A stretch of DNA of 64,000 nt, taken from an uncultured Shewanella sp. GTDB lineage: Bacteria > Pseudomonadota > Gammaproteobacteria > Enterobacterales > Shewanellaceae. Made by a program: the position numbers and the translations under genes. The stretch is from positions 38,064-102,063 of the forward strand of contig NZ_CANMWS010000023.1 in NCBI RefSeq assembly GCF_947501665.1, written 5' to 3'. The notes beneath the pieces are model-generated. The model saw only the letters and a program-made list of their open reading frames with translations. It ran no database searches and was not told the origin of the DNA. Below are positions 36,953 through 46,018 of the stretch, piece after piece; positions within the stretch are counted from its first letter, which is position 1; each line of letters opens with the position of its first letter.

Positions 36953-37266
36953 GATAACTTCTCTCCATAACCTGCTGCTTATTTGTTATTAAGAGTTTTT
37001 TAAACATATTATTATCCAGCAGGTAACGCAATTGTTACAGCATTTACATTAAATGAGCAAGATAAGAATTTGAAAAATAGATAAAAAAAAATTATTTTAG
37101 AAGAGGATTCTATAATATGAAATATATATTTAACATTTGAATCAAGAAAAAATACAATAAGAGAAGTCAAAGGAATAAAACAATAAAAGCTTAAATAACA
37201 TACTGTTAAAAAATAAACTTGGGATCATTGAAACAGCATAAAAAATGAATCAAACGTTTGGAGTAA
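36953..37266. other. Gene-less upstream region of the DUF1302 operon
   Basis: 314 AT-rich bases with no coding frame. It should carry the operon promoter near the DUF1302 start. Long A-tracts and TAATAT-like boxes are frequent, so I cannot choose a specific -10/-35 pair. Confidence 0.4.
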
Positions 37267-37488
37267 TTACTCTAATTTGTGTAATGAAATAATATTCCCT
37301 CTTTGATCCAAAGTAAGTTTAAACAACCCCTTAACACCGTTTAAGGTAAAAAAAGGCCTAAAATGACGGCCATTAATCCAAATCACTTGTTGAAAACTAT
37401 CTTTGACTTCAATATTTTGGATCTGTCCTTGATAAAAAGGCATAAATTCGTGATAACTTAAATTAATATGAAAGGTAAAAATACGCAT
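37267..37488 (-). CDS. DUF2835 family protein
   Basis: 73 residues matching the small cytoplasmic DUF2835 family of gammaproteobacteria: FHINLSYHEFMPFYQGQIQN, a VIWINGRHFRPFF motif, NGVKGLFKLTLDQRGNI and a short end. The pattern (first-strand S-Y-x-E-F, Y-x-G, then R-x-F-R-P-F, G-x-x-G-x-F) is distinctive. TAGGTG precedes the ATG. Single gene with no obvious partner. Function unknown. Confidence 0.8.
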   Translation of the reverse strand: MRIFTFHINLSYHEFMPFYQGQIQNIEVKDSFQQVIWINGRHFRPFFTLNGVKGLFKLTLDQRGNIISLHKLE

Positions 37489-38470
37489 TGTCTACACCTA
37501 AGAATAATCAATTTCCCTGAACCAACTATGATAAACGACTTAATAGAGAAAAAAGAAGACCCTTACCTGCTTTTCTTCTGTTTCCCGGACCTTAGTTGCT
37601 AAAATCAAGATTATCAAAAATCATTGTTTCAACCTGAACTTAAGATAATCAATATTATAGAACTTCATTTATCAGTTTAAAATCAGCAAGTTAAAAACAA
37701 ATAAATTAAAAACCAGCTCGTTGTTCTTTATTCTCATGATTGACTTAATACCAACACTTTTGTCTATATCAAGGTAGGATTTCGTATCCAATAGTGGGCT
37801 ATTAGCAGAAAGCACAGTACAAAAAGAAGCGAAAAAGAATGATCTCCTCCCCTCTCTTTCAATCGATAACAAATAGGACAGCTGTACTAACTTCATCAAT
37901 GAAATAAAATTGTTATGCAAGCTTATACATGATCATTGAGAGAGCTCTGTTAGAATTGGAGAAAACTGTCTGGACTGGCCATTATTTATTAAAAGCGCCC
38001 AACGGTGACATAGTCATGCTGCAATGAGAAAGAAGACCATCACATCAAGTGAATGATTAAATGCAATCATAAAGTAACAATAGCCATTGATCCTGCCTTA
38101 TATAAAAACCCCACAAACCGCTATTGAAATCATCACCAAAGAGTACAACACGTTTAGCTGGATCCTACAGACAACGCTTGTCGCTCCTTTCTACGGCATT
38201 ATCGCTTATTTATGGGCGACCATGGATGGGGAAGATAGAGCGACATTTGAAATCAAAGCCGACGACTCCAAGGATGGAGAAGATAGAGCGACATCTGGGA
38301 TCAAAGCCAAGAATAACGACACCGCATAAGCTCTGCCTTGTATAAAGAAACGACAAACTGCTGCATAAACACTCACCAAAGATCAACAGGCCCTAGCACC
38401 AACCAATAAAAAATGAGCTAAACTTCAACTGAAATCAATAACTGAAATCAATATAGGATTGCAGATATTA
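37489..38470. other. Gene-less region with repeat copy 2
   Basis: About 1 kb with no convincing gene. Short frames at 37672-37920 (minus) and 38087-38329 (plus) lack family resemblance, and the second lies inside a repeated element (38088-38390, see that entry). The rest appears to be non-coding or decayed sequence upstream of the phosphatase genes. Confidence 0.5.
38088..38390 (+). repeat. Dispersed degenerate repeat, copy 2, with internal tandem and direct repeats
   Basis: Two tandem 48-base M1 units start at 38225 and 38273 (GATGGGGAAGATAGAGCGAC and GATGGAGAAGATAGAGCGAC, continuing alike). The flanks form a direct repeat: CCTGCCTTATATAAAAACCC near 38093 and CTCTGCCTTGTATAAAGAAA near 38331, both continuing with a CACAAACCGCT/GACAAACTGCT and ATCATCACCAAAGA/CACTCACCAAAGA pattern. 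The M1 core is shared with the copies at 14853-15024 and 61005-61143, and the tail with the first of these. Seen by eye; extent approximate. Confidence 0.65.
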
Positions 38471-39754
38471 ATGCCCACTTTTAGATCACAAAATGTCCGT
38501 CTTCAGTTATTACTCTTTTCACTATATTTTTATCCATTTTTGAACATTTTTGCGATCCAGCCACATTCATCAGCATGGTTACAGTGCACTTCAAAAGGAC
38601 TGGAACTCAGAGCTCTTTATCCCATAAAAGATCTCAACAGTGTACAAACTTGCTCGCAAATAATGATTGATGCTCGTCCTGTAACCATGCAGATTCGAGC
38701 CACTGCAACTAAAGATTACCCCTCCTTAGTATGCAGCGCTTTAATCCCTTCTTCTGTCAGGCAAGTTAAACGGCATACACACATTTTTACTATTCACTCT
38801 CAGCCCATAGAACGAATCATATTACTTGGTGATACAGGCTGCAAAGTCGATGATAATGAACATATTTATCAATCATGCAACAACCCCAGTCTTTGGCCTT
38901 TTCAGCTAATAGCCTCTGAAATTGCCAAACTCAAACCTCACTTAATTATTCATACTGGTGATTATATCTATCGTGAAGCACCTTGTCCGATAGATAATAA
39001 TGGCTGCTTAAATACCCCCTATGGTCACAACCAAGCCACTTGGAATGCCGACTGGTTCACCCCCGCAACCCCTATGCTAAACACCGCTCCCTTTATTTTT
39101 TTACGAGGTAATCATGAAACATGCCCAAGAGCAGGTGAAGGATGGTTTCGATATTTAGCCCCCAGACACTATATAACACAATGTGTTGAAAACACTGCTC
39201 CATGGTTTACCGCATTTTCTCAATTCACTCTGAGTATGCTAGACACTGCCAATATCAAAAACCATCATAAAAAAGCACTGACTCCTCTTTTCACTGAGCA
39301 ATTAAATACAATTAATGCCTATGCCAAGCAAGACCCGACCATCGCCACTTGGATTATTAGCCATCGCCCTTTTTGGAGCTATGGGACGAACTTGGCTAAT
39401 AGCGTAGGTGAAAGCAAAACAAAAACCTTGCAAAAAGCCGTTAAAAAATCACCGCTAATAGAATCAATTGACTTGATTATCAGTGGCCATTTACATTTTT
39501 CTCAATTCATCGACTTTAAAGGAGCCAGACCCACTCAAATCATCGCTGGAAATGGTGGCAGTGATTTAGCCGTCTTTGCTAAAACACCAAACAGTATCGA
39601 TGGCCTAGCCATTAATGTTCAAAAAGTACGTAATGAATATGGCTTTATTGTTATGGATAAAATGAAACAAAACCATTGGATTGTGAGTATACGGGATATC
39701 GTAGGTGATGAACTCGTCAAATGTACATTGACTGCTAGGAGCTTATTTTATTGA
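38471..39754 (+). CDS. Secreted metallophosphatase-family protein, copy 1
   Basis: 427 residues from the ATG at 38471 (an in-frame TTG at 38459 is also possible). A hydrophobic N-terminal segment (LQLLLFSLYFYPFLNIFA) probably exports it. The calcineurin-like metal motifs are all present in order: GDTGC at about residue 120, HTGDYIYRE, RGNHE, SHRPFW and SGHLHFSQ. These supply the usual Asp, Asn and His ligands for two metal ions. Extra cysteine pairs (C...C around NNNGC) suggest a disulfide-rich periplasmic protein. It is followed by a closely similar paralogue 105 bases downstream. The substrate (phosphoester or nucleotide) is unknown. Confidence 0.85.
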   Translation: MPTFRSQNVRLQLLLFSLYFYPFLNIFAIQPHSSAWLQCTSKGLELRALYPIKDLNSVQTCSQIMIDARPVTMQIRATATKDYPSLVCSALIPSSVRQVKRHTHIFTIHSQPIERIILLGDTGCKVDDNEHIYQSCNNPSLWPFQLIASEIAKLKPHLIIHTGDYIYREAPCPIDNNGCLNTPYGHNQATWNADWFTPATPMLNTAPFIFLRGNHETCPRAGEGWFRYLAPRHYITQCVENTAPWFTAFSQFTLSMLDTANIKNHHKKALTPLFTEQLNTINAYAKQDPTIATWIISHRPFWSYGTNLANSVGESKTKTLQKAVKKSPLIESIDLIISGHLHFSQFIDFKGARPTQIIAGNGGSDLAVFAKTPNSIDGLAINVQKVRNEYGFIVMDKMKQNHWIVSIRDIVGDELVKCTLTARSLFY

Positions 39755-39859
39755 ACTCACTTTTAAGCAATAAGCATGGAAAGCCATGGGATGATTCACT
39801 CTTTAGATTTCACTCAAATCAAAATTAGGTAATGATTACCCTCGTAAAAGGAACGCTAT

Positions 39860-41242
39860 ATGCGACATACCACCCATAGAAAAATTGCCACTTTATTTAG
39901 TTTTCCTGCGCTCATTCTGCACTCATATGTGACTTGTGCCGAACCTGTTCCTAGCTCAGCATGGTTACAATACACAGAGCAAGGATTAGAAGTGAGAGCA
40001 CTTGTCTCTACTCAAGTCGATACATTACAATCCAATAATCCAATGGATAAAACGGATCCGACAGATACAGATGAAAGCGTCAGCTCTAAAGTCAATGCAT
40101 TAATATCTAAACAAAAAAATCAATTAAACTCACAAAGTCAAGATCCTTGCCCCCATGTTAACGTCGATGGTCTCACGTTAAGCATGCAAGTTCGTTCAGC
40201 GCCCACCTCAAATTTCCCTTTACGTGTATGCAGTACTCATATTCCAGATAATGCCAAAATCATCACGTTGAAAGATATCGTACTCTCTCCTGCCATCTCT
40301 TCGCCTAAACGTATCGTATTAGTAGGTGATACGGGTTGTCGGCTCTCTGGCGGACAGCAACATTACCAAGCCTGTAATAACACCAGTGTTTGGCCTTTTG
40401 CCCATATCGCCTCCCGTATCGCTGAATATAACCCAGATCTCATTATTCATACCGGCGATTATATTTATCGTGAGGTCGCTTGTCCTAAAGGCAATGCGGG
40501 GTGCAGTGGCAGTCCATTTGGCCATAATCAATCCACCTGGGATGCGGATTGGTTTATTCCTGCGGCCCCCATGCTAACAACCGCTCCTTTTATCTTTATT
40601 CGAGGTAACCATGAAGGTTGTGACAAGGCAGGCATAGGCTGGTTTCGCTTTCTTTCTCCTAGAGCAAAGCCAGATATTTGTCAGGCAAGTACACCACCTT
40701 GGTTTATCAATCTTGACATGATACAGCTGGGTATTATCGACAGCGCTATTATTGTCAATGAACAAAAGCAATCCTTAGCCCCCGCTTTTAGCCAACAATT
40801 AAAAACCTTAGCCCCTCAATACAACAAACCCGCTTGGCTATTAAGTCATCGACCTTTTTGGGGTTTTGGTGCCAGTGATACGGGGACCACCCTCACTAAA
40901 CAAACATCTCAATTACAAGCAGCAGTGAAAACCTCCCCTCTGCCTGAATTCATTAATCTCATCATAAGTGGCCATATTCATTTAGCTGAAATACTTGACT
41001 TTGATGGCAACCGTCCAGTACAAGTCATCGCTGGAAATGGAGGCAATATGCTCGTATCACGCACGCCAAAAGCCATTAAGATAGATAATATGGCCATCAA
41101 ACAATCAAAAGTCTTATATCAATATGGCTTTATTGTGATGGAAAGTGATGAAAAAAATGATTGGCGTTTAAGCTTTCGAGATGTAGAAGGGAGAGAACTT
41201 GAAGCCTGTTTACTAGAAGAAGATCAACTTTTTTGTGAGTAA
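39860..41242 (+). CDS. Secreted metallophosphatase-family protein, copy 2
   Basis: 460 residues, paralogous to the upstream gene along its whole length (PSSAWLQYTEQGLEVRALVS against HSSAWLQCTSKGLELRALYP). The signal peptide ends near TCA. Metal motifs are intact: VLVGDTGCRL, HTGDYIYREVAC, RGNHEGC, SHRPFWGFG, SGHIHLAE. It has an insertion of about 30-35 residues near residues 55-90 (SSKVNALISKQKNQLNSQSQ) that copy 1 lacks. AAAGGAACG precedes the ATG. The pair arose by tandem duplication. yoaA is convergent, only 7 bases after this gene's stop. Substrate unknown. Confidence 0.87.
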   Translation: MRHTTHRKIATLFSFPALILHSYVTCAEPVPSSAWLQYTEQGLEVRALVSTQVDTLQSNNPMDKTDPTDTDESVSSKVNALISKQKNQLNSQSQDPCPHVNVDGLTLSMQVRSAPTSNFPLRVCSTHIPDNAKIITLKDIVLSPAISSPKRIVLVGDTGCRLSGGQQHYQACNNTSVWPFAHIASRIAEYNPDLIIHTGDYIYREVACPKGNAGCSGSPFGHNQSTWDADWFIPAAPMLTTAPFIFIRGNHEGCDKAGIGWFRFLSPRAKPDICQASTPPWFINLDMIQLGIIDSAIIVNEQKQSLAPAFSQQLKTLAPQYNKPAWLLSHRPFWGFGASDTGTTLTKQTSQLQAAVKTSPLPEFINLIISGHIHLAEILDFDGNRPVQVIAGNGGNMLVSRTPKAIKIDNMAIKQSKVLYQYGFIVMESDEKNDWRLSFRDVEGRELEACLLEEDQLFCE

Positions 41243-41249
41243 TAAATAA

Positions 41250-43175
41250 TCACTTTATCTTCGCTAAAAACCTTAAGGTTTTATCTAAATCGCGGGTACG
41301 AGCCATGGGCGGAAGAGACTGTAAAAAAGCCTGCCCATAATCTCGATTAACAATGCGGTTATCACATAAAATTAACACTCCGCTATCTTTTTCATCGCGA
41401 ATAAGTCTTCCAACACCTTGATTTAAAGATATTATAGCTTGTGGCAACGCAATATCGATGAAAGGATCATCCGCTGGATCATCCATCATTTTCGCGCGGG
41501 TACGAAAGACGTTGTCATTCGGTGAAACAAACGGTAAACGCTCAATAATCACACAACTTAATCGTTTACCTTTCACATCCACCCCTTCCCAAAAAGATCC
41601 CGTGCCCAATAAAACCGCATTACCTAACCGCCTAAACTTGTTAAGCAAACCTTGTTTACTGTCCTGCCCTTGTACCAAAATAGGGTAATCTATACTGCTA
41701 TATAGTACTTGTGCGACTTTTTCCAGCATACGATGACTGGTCAATAATATAAAAGTCCGCCCTTTGGCGGCTTGAATTGCCCTCATGCAAATCTCATGCA
41801 TTTGCCTAACGGCAACGGTTTCATTATTCACGTTAGCCAGATGACGCGGAACACAAAATAATGCCTGCTGTTGATAATTAAAGGGACTCTCTAATAGCAA
41901 GGATTTTGCCTTAACTAATCCTAACGACTGACAAAAAATACTCAATGTTTGGCGTATTTGTAAGGTTGCAGAAGTAAACACCCAATGAGTGTGGCCATTA
42001 AAGATTTTTTGGCATTCTCGCGCCATATTCTTCGGGGCCATCGTCAATCTCAGATCGGGATTTGAACAATCAATACGATACAATAATTCAGGATGATTAC
42101 ATTCAAAAAAACCACGCAACTTATCATGAAAAATAACTAATTTTTTTGCTTGTTCATCTAAAGCATAACTGCGCTCTTCATGTATCACAAGCACTTCAAG
42201 CAGCTGTTTTATAGAATTAAATAACCTCCAAGCTAGCTGTGACAACGCTTTATCAGACATCAATAAATGCCCTTCAGTGATCCCCTGTTCTCGAACCGCT
42301 TTTTGCCAAGCGATTAATGCTTCAACGCTACTCATCGCTAAGCGCCCTATCTGAGCAGTATCACCAAGATTAAGGCGCTGTATATGTGCAATCATATTGA
42401 GTAATCGAATCAAGTAGGCCATTGACAATTGCTGACCTAAATACTCAAAAGTAATATCAGGTAATTGATGAGCTTCATCAAAAATAACGGTATCAACGTC
42501 GGGTAATAAGGTGCTTAGTGTCGGCTCTTGCAATACTTTATCGGCAAAAAATAAATGATGATTGACGACAATAATTTTTGCATCTAACGTCCGCAAACGG
42601 GCTTTTCGAGTAAAACAAACATCATAATACTCGCACTCTTTTCCGCTACAGGCTTCCTTTTGGCTACGTATTCTGTTCAATGACTCAGAAGACTCAGCCA
42701 CAGACGTTAAGCCCCCAAGATCGCCATCTTTTGTTTTTCCAGCCCATTGATGAATGCGCAGTAAATCATCCAACTGCTCAGACGGAATAAATTGAGGATC
42801 CCTTAACAACTGGAATAGTTTTAATTGGCATAAATAATTGCTGCGCCCTTTTAATAAAGCCACTTTAGGTGTCAGTTTCAATATTGACAGCAGAGCTGGA
42901 ATATCCTGATACACAAGCTGCTCTTGCAGTGTTTTAGTGCCAGTGCTTATGATGACTTGTTGACCACTCAACAAAGCTGGCACTAAATAGGCGTAGGTTT
43001 TTCCTATCCCAGTGCCTGCCTCAACGACTAATGGCTCACTCGCAATTAAGGCCTCACTGACCGCTTCTGTCATGCTGATTTGTGCGTCACGTACACGATA
43101 GCCTGGAATATGTTGCGCCAGTACACCAGCTTTTGAAAAAACAGCAAGACTTCGCTTTGTAAGTTGACCGATCAA
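41250..43175 (-). CDS. yoaA: YoaA-type ATP-dependent DNA helicase (DinG/XPD family)
   Basis: 641-residue superfamily 2 helicase acting in DNA damage tolerance; E. coli YoaA works with the HolC (chi) subunit of DNA polymerase III. Walker A VEAGTGIGKT lies at residues 51-60. The four iron-sulfur cysteines are in SNYLC and EACSGKECEYYDVCF. The DEAH box is VIFDEAHQLPD. The C-terminal motifs are FTSATL, GTGSFWEGVDVKG and QGVGRLIRDEKDSGV. Overall it is colinear with E. coli YoaA and lacks the DinG-specific features. It is divergent from the his operon leader, with about 330 bases between. Confidence 0.93.
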   Translation of the reverse strand: MIGQLTKRSLAVFSKAGVLAQHIPGYRVRDAQISMTEAVSEALIASEPLVVEAGTGIGKTYAYLVPALLSGQQVIISTGTKTLQEQLVYQDIPALLSILKLTPKVALLKGRSNYLCQLKLFQLLRDPQFIPSEQLDDLLRIHQWAGKTKDGDLGGLTSVAESSESLNRIRSQKEACSGKECEYYDVCFTRKARLRTLDAKIIVVNHHLFFADKVLQEPTLSTLLPDVDTVIFDEAHQLPDITFEYLGQQLSMAYLIRLLNMIAHIQRLNLGDTAQIGRLAMSSVEALIAWQKAVREQGITEGHLLMSDKALSQLAWRLFNSIKQLLEVLVIHEERSYALDEQAKKLVIFHDKLRGFFECNHPELLYRIDCSNPDLRLTMAPKNMARECQKIFNGHTHWVFTSATLQIRQTLSIFCQSLGLVKAKSLLLESPFNYQQQALFCVPRHLANVNNETVAVRQMHEICMRAIQAAKGRTFILLTSHRMLEKVAQVLYSSIDYPILVQGQDSKQGLLNKFRRLGNAVLLGTGSFWEGVDVKGKRLSCVIIERLPFVSPNDNVFRTRAKMMDDPADDPFIDIALPQAIISLNQGVGRLIRDEKDSGVLILCDNRIVNRDYGQAFLQSLPPMARTRDLDKTLRFLAKIK

Positions 43176-43505
43176 AACCCATTACACTCTACTATCGACA
43201 GAAAATCGTATTATCCTGATTTACAGGCATATCACAAGTATAAAAAATGTAACAACATTGTTTTTATATGGTGTTTTAAATGCTGATTTTAAGCGGTTTT
43301 TACTCCATAAACTCACTTTAAGAGCCATTTTGTCATGAGCTGAAATTAGTTGTTGCAATCATCAGAAAAAGTGACTACCTTAAATTAACGCTCAAGCGAA
43401 GCATGAGAAATGCATTATGTGATGCTACTTTATTCGCCTAAGCTAACCCTATTACGAAGCACTCATACTTAACCTTGATTGCTTCACCAATGAGAGATAA
43501 AAAAC
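43176..43505. promoter_or_regulatory. Intergenic region with the his operon and yoaA promoters
   Basis: 330 bases without a gene between divergent yoaA and the hisL leader. The his promoter must lie here. The sequence is AT-rich with several poor -35/-10 matches, and I cannot support one pair over another. Confidence 0.5.
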
Positions 43506-43553
43506 ATGACACAGCTTCCAAGCACTATCCATCATCACCATCATCAGCGGTAG
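43506..43553 (+). CDS. hisL: Histidine operon leader peptide HisL
   Basis: A 15-residue frame MTQLPSTIHHHHHQR ending in TAG. Five consecutive histidine codons act as the sensor: when charged His-tRNA is scarce, the ribosome stalls here. A weak GAGAG lies ahead of the ATG. It is directly followed by the alternative RNA helices of the attenuator. Translational attenuation of this kind is established for enteric and Shewanella his operons, and the histidine run with the terminator downstream makes the assignment very strong. Confidence 0.92.
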   Translation: MTQLPSTIHHHHHQR

Positions 43554-43645
43554 CCTTCGGAAGCTCACTGCCGAAGGAATGATCCCTTCTGGCGGTTGAT
43601 TAAGACACTATCAAAAACCCTCAGAAGACATTCTGAGGGTTTTTT
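43554..43645 (+). promoter_or_regulatory. Histidine operon attenuator (alternative helices and terminator)
   Basis: Helices read from the sequence: A CCTTCGG (43554-43560) pairs with B CCGAAGG (43571-43577). B can instead pair with C CCCTTCTGG (43584-43592). C (CTTCTG, 43586-43591) can instead pair with D (CAGAAG, 43622-43627). D and E form the terminator, AAAAACCCTCAGAA (43613-43626), GACA loop, TTCTGAGGGTTTTT (43631-43644). A ribosome stalled at the His codons leaves A free: A:B forms, C:D forms, the terminator fails and the operon is read. A ribosome at the stop codon covers A: B:C forms, the terminator forms and transcription ends. The pairing logic is an inference from sequence. Confidence 0.85.
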
Positions 43646-43737
43646 CGTTTTAAGCAGGAAATAAAGTCATTACACACTATTAATGACTATAAAAAATTTA
43701 AATTAACACTTAATTATCAAGTTTATAGGAACGTATT

Positions 43738-44637
43738 ATGTCTGAGTCAAACCGCTTACGTATTGCCATTCAAAAATCAGGTCGTCTCTCAAAAGAGTCC
43801 CTTAAATTGTTAAAAAGCTGCGGTGTTAAATTCAATATTAACGAGCAACGCCTCATTGCCCACGCTGACAACATGCCAATAGACTTACTCCGCGTCCGTG
43901 ATGATGATATTCCAGGTTTAGTGATGGATGGGGTCGTTGATTTAGGCTTTATTGGTGAAAATGTGCTTGAAGAAGAACAAATTGAACGTGAAATGCTGGG
44001 TAAACCCGCTCTCTTCAACAAACTAAGACAACTGGATTTTGGTGCTTGCCGTTTATCTTTGGCTGTTCCTAATGAATTTAACTACCAAGATGCCAGTTCA
44101 TTAGAAGGGTTGCGTATTGCCACTTCTTATCCCAACTTGTTACGCCGTTATATGCAAGAGAAAGGCATTAATTATCGTGACTGTATGCTGAAAGGATCGG
44201 TTGAAGTCGCCCCTCGTGCAGGCCTATCGGATGGGATCTGTGACTTAGTGTCTACAGGCGCCACTTTAGAGGCAAATGGCTTATATGAAACAGAAGTGAT
44301 TTACCGTTCAACGGCGTGTTTAATCCAATCAACACAAACTCAAGATGAGGATAAACAAGCATTAATTGATAAAATTTTATCACGAATTAATGGTGTTGTC
44401 CGCGCTAAAGAAAGCAAATATATTCTGTTACACGCGCCAACCGATAAGTTAGATGAAATAGTCTCTTTACTGCCAGGTGCTGAAAATCCGACCGTCTTAC
44501 CACTCAATGATGACAGCAACCGTGTTGCCATTCACGCCGTGAGCACCGAAGACTTATTTTGGGATACCATGGAGACCTTAACCCAACTGGGCGCCAGCTC
44601 CATACTTGTCATGCCAATCGAAAAAATGATGGGGTAA
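43738..44637 (+). CDS. hisG: ATP phosphoribosyltransferase HisG (long form)
   Basis: Catalyses the first step of histidine synthesis, ATP plus PRPP to phosphoribosyl-ATP, and is feedback-inhibited by histidine. At 299 residues it is the long HisG form with a C-terminal regulatory ACT-like domain (about 225-299). The catalytic region includes LRIAIQKSGRLSKESLKLL, PGLVMDGVVDLGFIGENV, and the PRPP loop SDGICDLVSTGATLEANGL. A GGAAC lies ahead of the ATG and the attenuator terminator lies 93 bases upstream. First enzyme gene of the operon; hisD follows after four bases. Confidence 0.97.
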   Translation: MSESNRLRIAIQKSGRLSKESLKLLKSCGVKFNINEQRLIAHADNMPIDLLRVRDDDIPGLVMDGVVDLGFIGENVLEEEQIEREMLGKPALFNKLRQLDFGACRLSLAVPNEFNYQDASSLEGLRIATSYPNLLRRYMQEKGINYRDCMLKGSVEVAPRAGLSDGICDLVSTGATLEANGLYETEVIYRSTACLIQSTQTQDEDKQALIDKILSRINGVVRAKESKYILLHAPTDKLDEIVSLLPGAENPTVLPLNDDSNRVAIHAVSTEDLFWDTMETLTQLGASSILVMPIEKMMG

Positions 44638-44641
44638 CATC

Positions 44642-45952
44642 ATGCAGATCCTAACGTGGCAGTCATTATCTGACGCAGAACAAAATCAAGCACTCGCTCG
44701 CTCCCCCATGGCACAAAGCCAACAGGTTGAGCAAGATGTGGAACAGATCATTAATACTGTTATCAATGAAGGCGATCAAGCCTTACAAAATTACAGTCAA
44801 CAATTTGATGGAATAGCGTTAGAAACGATTAAACTTGATGACACTGCAATTAAGCAGGCCATAAACAATGTAAGCGATAACTTAAAAACGGCCATTGAAC
44901 ACGCGATGGAGAATATTCATCGTTTTCATCATGCTCAGCAGTTTCAACCTATCGACATTGCCTCTAATGGGATCCGCTGTGAACTTCGCTCAGAAGCCAT
45001 TGACAAAGTCGGCTTGTATATTCCTGGGGGCAGTGCGCCACTTATTTCAACAGTGATGATGCTTGCGCTGCCTGCTAAAATTGCAGGTTGCCAACAGCGT
45101 GTGCTTGTGAGCCCACCTCCTATCGATGATGCGATTATTTATGCAGCACAAGCATGTGGAATTCAAGACATTTACCAAATTGGTGGAGCACAAGCTATCG
45201 CAGCACTCGCTTTTGGTACAGAGTCGGTACCAAAAGTAGACAAAATCTTTGGTCCAGGTAATCGCTTTGTCACCGAAGCGAAGCGCAGCGTCAGCCAAGA
45301 TCCTCGTACCTTAGTCAGTATTGATATGCCAGCAGGCCCATCTGAAGTCTTAATCATCGCAGATAGCCATGCCAATCCTGATTTTGTGGCAGCCGACTTA
45401 TTATCACAAGCTGAGCACGGTCCAGACTCGCAAGTTATTCTTGTAACTGACAGCATGGCATTAGCCCAGCAAGTTAATCTGGCGTTAAAGACGCAATTAG
45501 CACAACTGTCACGTGCTGATATTGCCTCACAAGCATTAACGCAAAGTCGCTCTATTGTTGTCAATAATTTAGCCGAGGCCGTACAAGTGTCAAATCGATA
45601 TGGGCCAGAGCATTTAATCATTCAGACGCAATCACCTCGCACTTTGCTTGATAATATTCGCGCTGCTGGCTCGGTTTTCTTAGGCGCATATACGCCGGAG
45701 TCTGTCGGTGATTATGCCAGTGGAACCAATCACGTTTTACCCACCTATGGTTATAGTCGAACGGTATCCAGTCTATCATTAAGTGATTTTTGTCGCCGCT
45801 TTACCGTACAAGAACTGAGCCCGCAAGGCTTAGTCCACTTAAGCGATACTGTGATGACACTCGCAGCTGCTGAGCAACTCGATGCCCACAAGCATGCAGT
45901 GGCCATAAGACTGGCAAACATCAATACCCCTGATGACTCAGTAGCGTCTTAA
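44642..45952 (+). CDS. hisD: Histidinol dehydrogenase HisD
   Basis: Zinc enzyme performing the last two oxidations, histidinol to histidine, with NAD+. 436 residues. It has LYIPGGSAPLISTVMMLALP, GPGNRFVTEAKRSVSQD, the zinc/active-site stretch DLLSQAEHGPDSQVILV and NHVLPTYGYSRTVSSLSLSD. The start MQILTWQSLSDAEQNQALAR lies four bases after the hisG stop, so the two are coupled. A normal-length member of the family. Confidence 0.97.
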   Translation: MQILTWQSLSDAEQNQALARSPMAQSQQVEQDVEQIINTVINEGDQALQNYSQQFDGIALETIKLDDTAIKQAINNVSDNLKTAIEHAMENIHRFHHAQQFQPIDIASNGIRCELRSEAIDKVGLYIPGGSAPLISTVMMLALPAKIAGCQQRVLVSPPPIDDAIIYAAQACGIQDIYQIGGAQAIAALAFGTESVPKVDKIFGPGNRFVTEAKRSVSQDPRTLVSIDMPAGPSEVLIIADSHANPDFVAADLLSQAEHGPDSQVILVTDSMALAQQVNLALKTQLAQLSRADIASQALTQSRSIVVNNLAEAVQVSNRYGPEHLIIQTQSPRTLLDNIRAAGSVFLGAYTPESVGDYASGTNHVLPTYGYSRTVSSLSLSDFCRRFTVQELSPQGLVHLSDTVMTLAAAEQLDAHKHAVAIRLANINTPDDSVAS

Positions 45953-46018
45953 TCGACAAAGAATGACGGCACGACTCACTCAGTGCCATTAACAGGTTTT
46001 AACGAGGGACAAATAAGA

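Noticed and set aside
37672..37920. 82-codon minus frame
   Set aside because: No family, no Shine-Dalgarno, AT-rich filler composition; probably non-coding.
38087..38329. 80-codon frame at the repeat
   Set aside because: Its C-terminal half is encoded by the two tandem 48-bp repeat units (a multiple of three keeps the frame open by chance). No start signal.
45172..45621. 149-codon minus-strand frame inside hisD
   Set aside because: Complete antisense overlap with a certain gene; arises from its codon composition.
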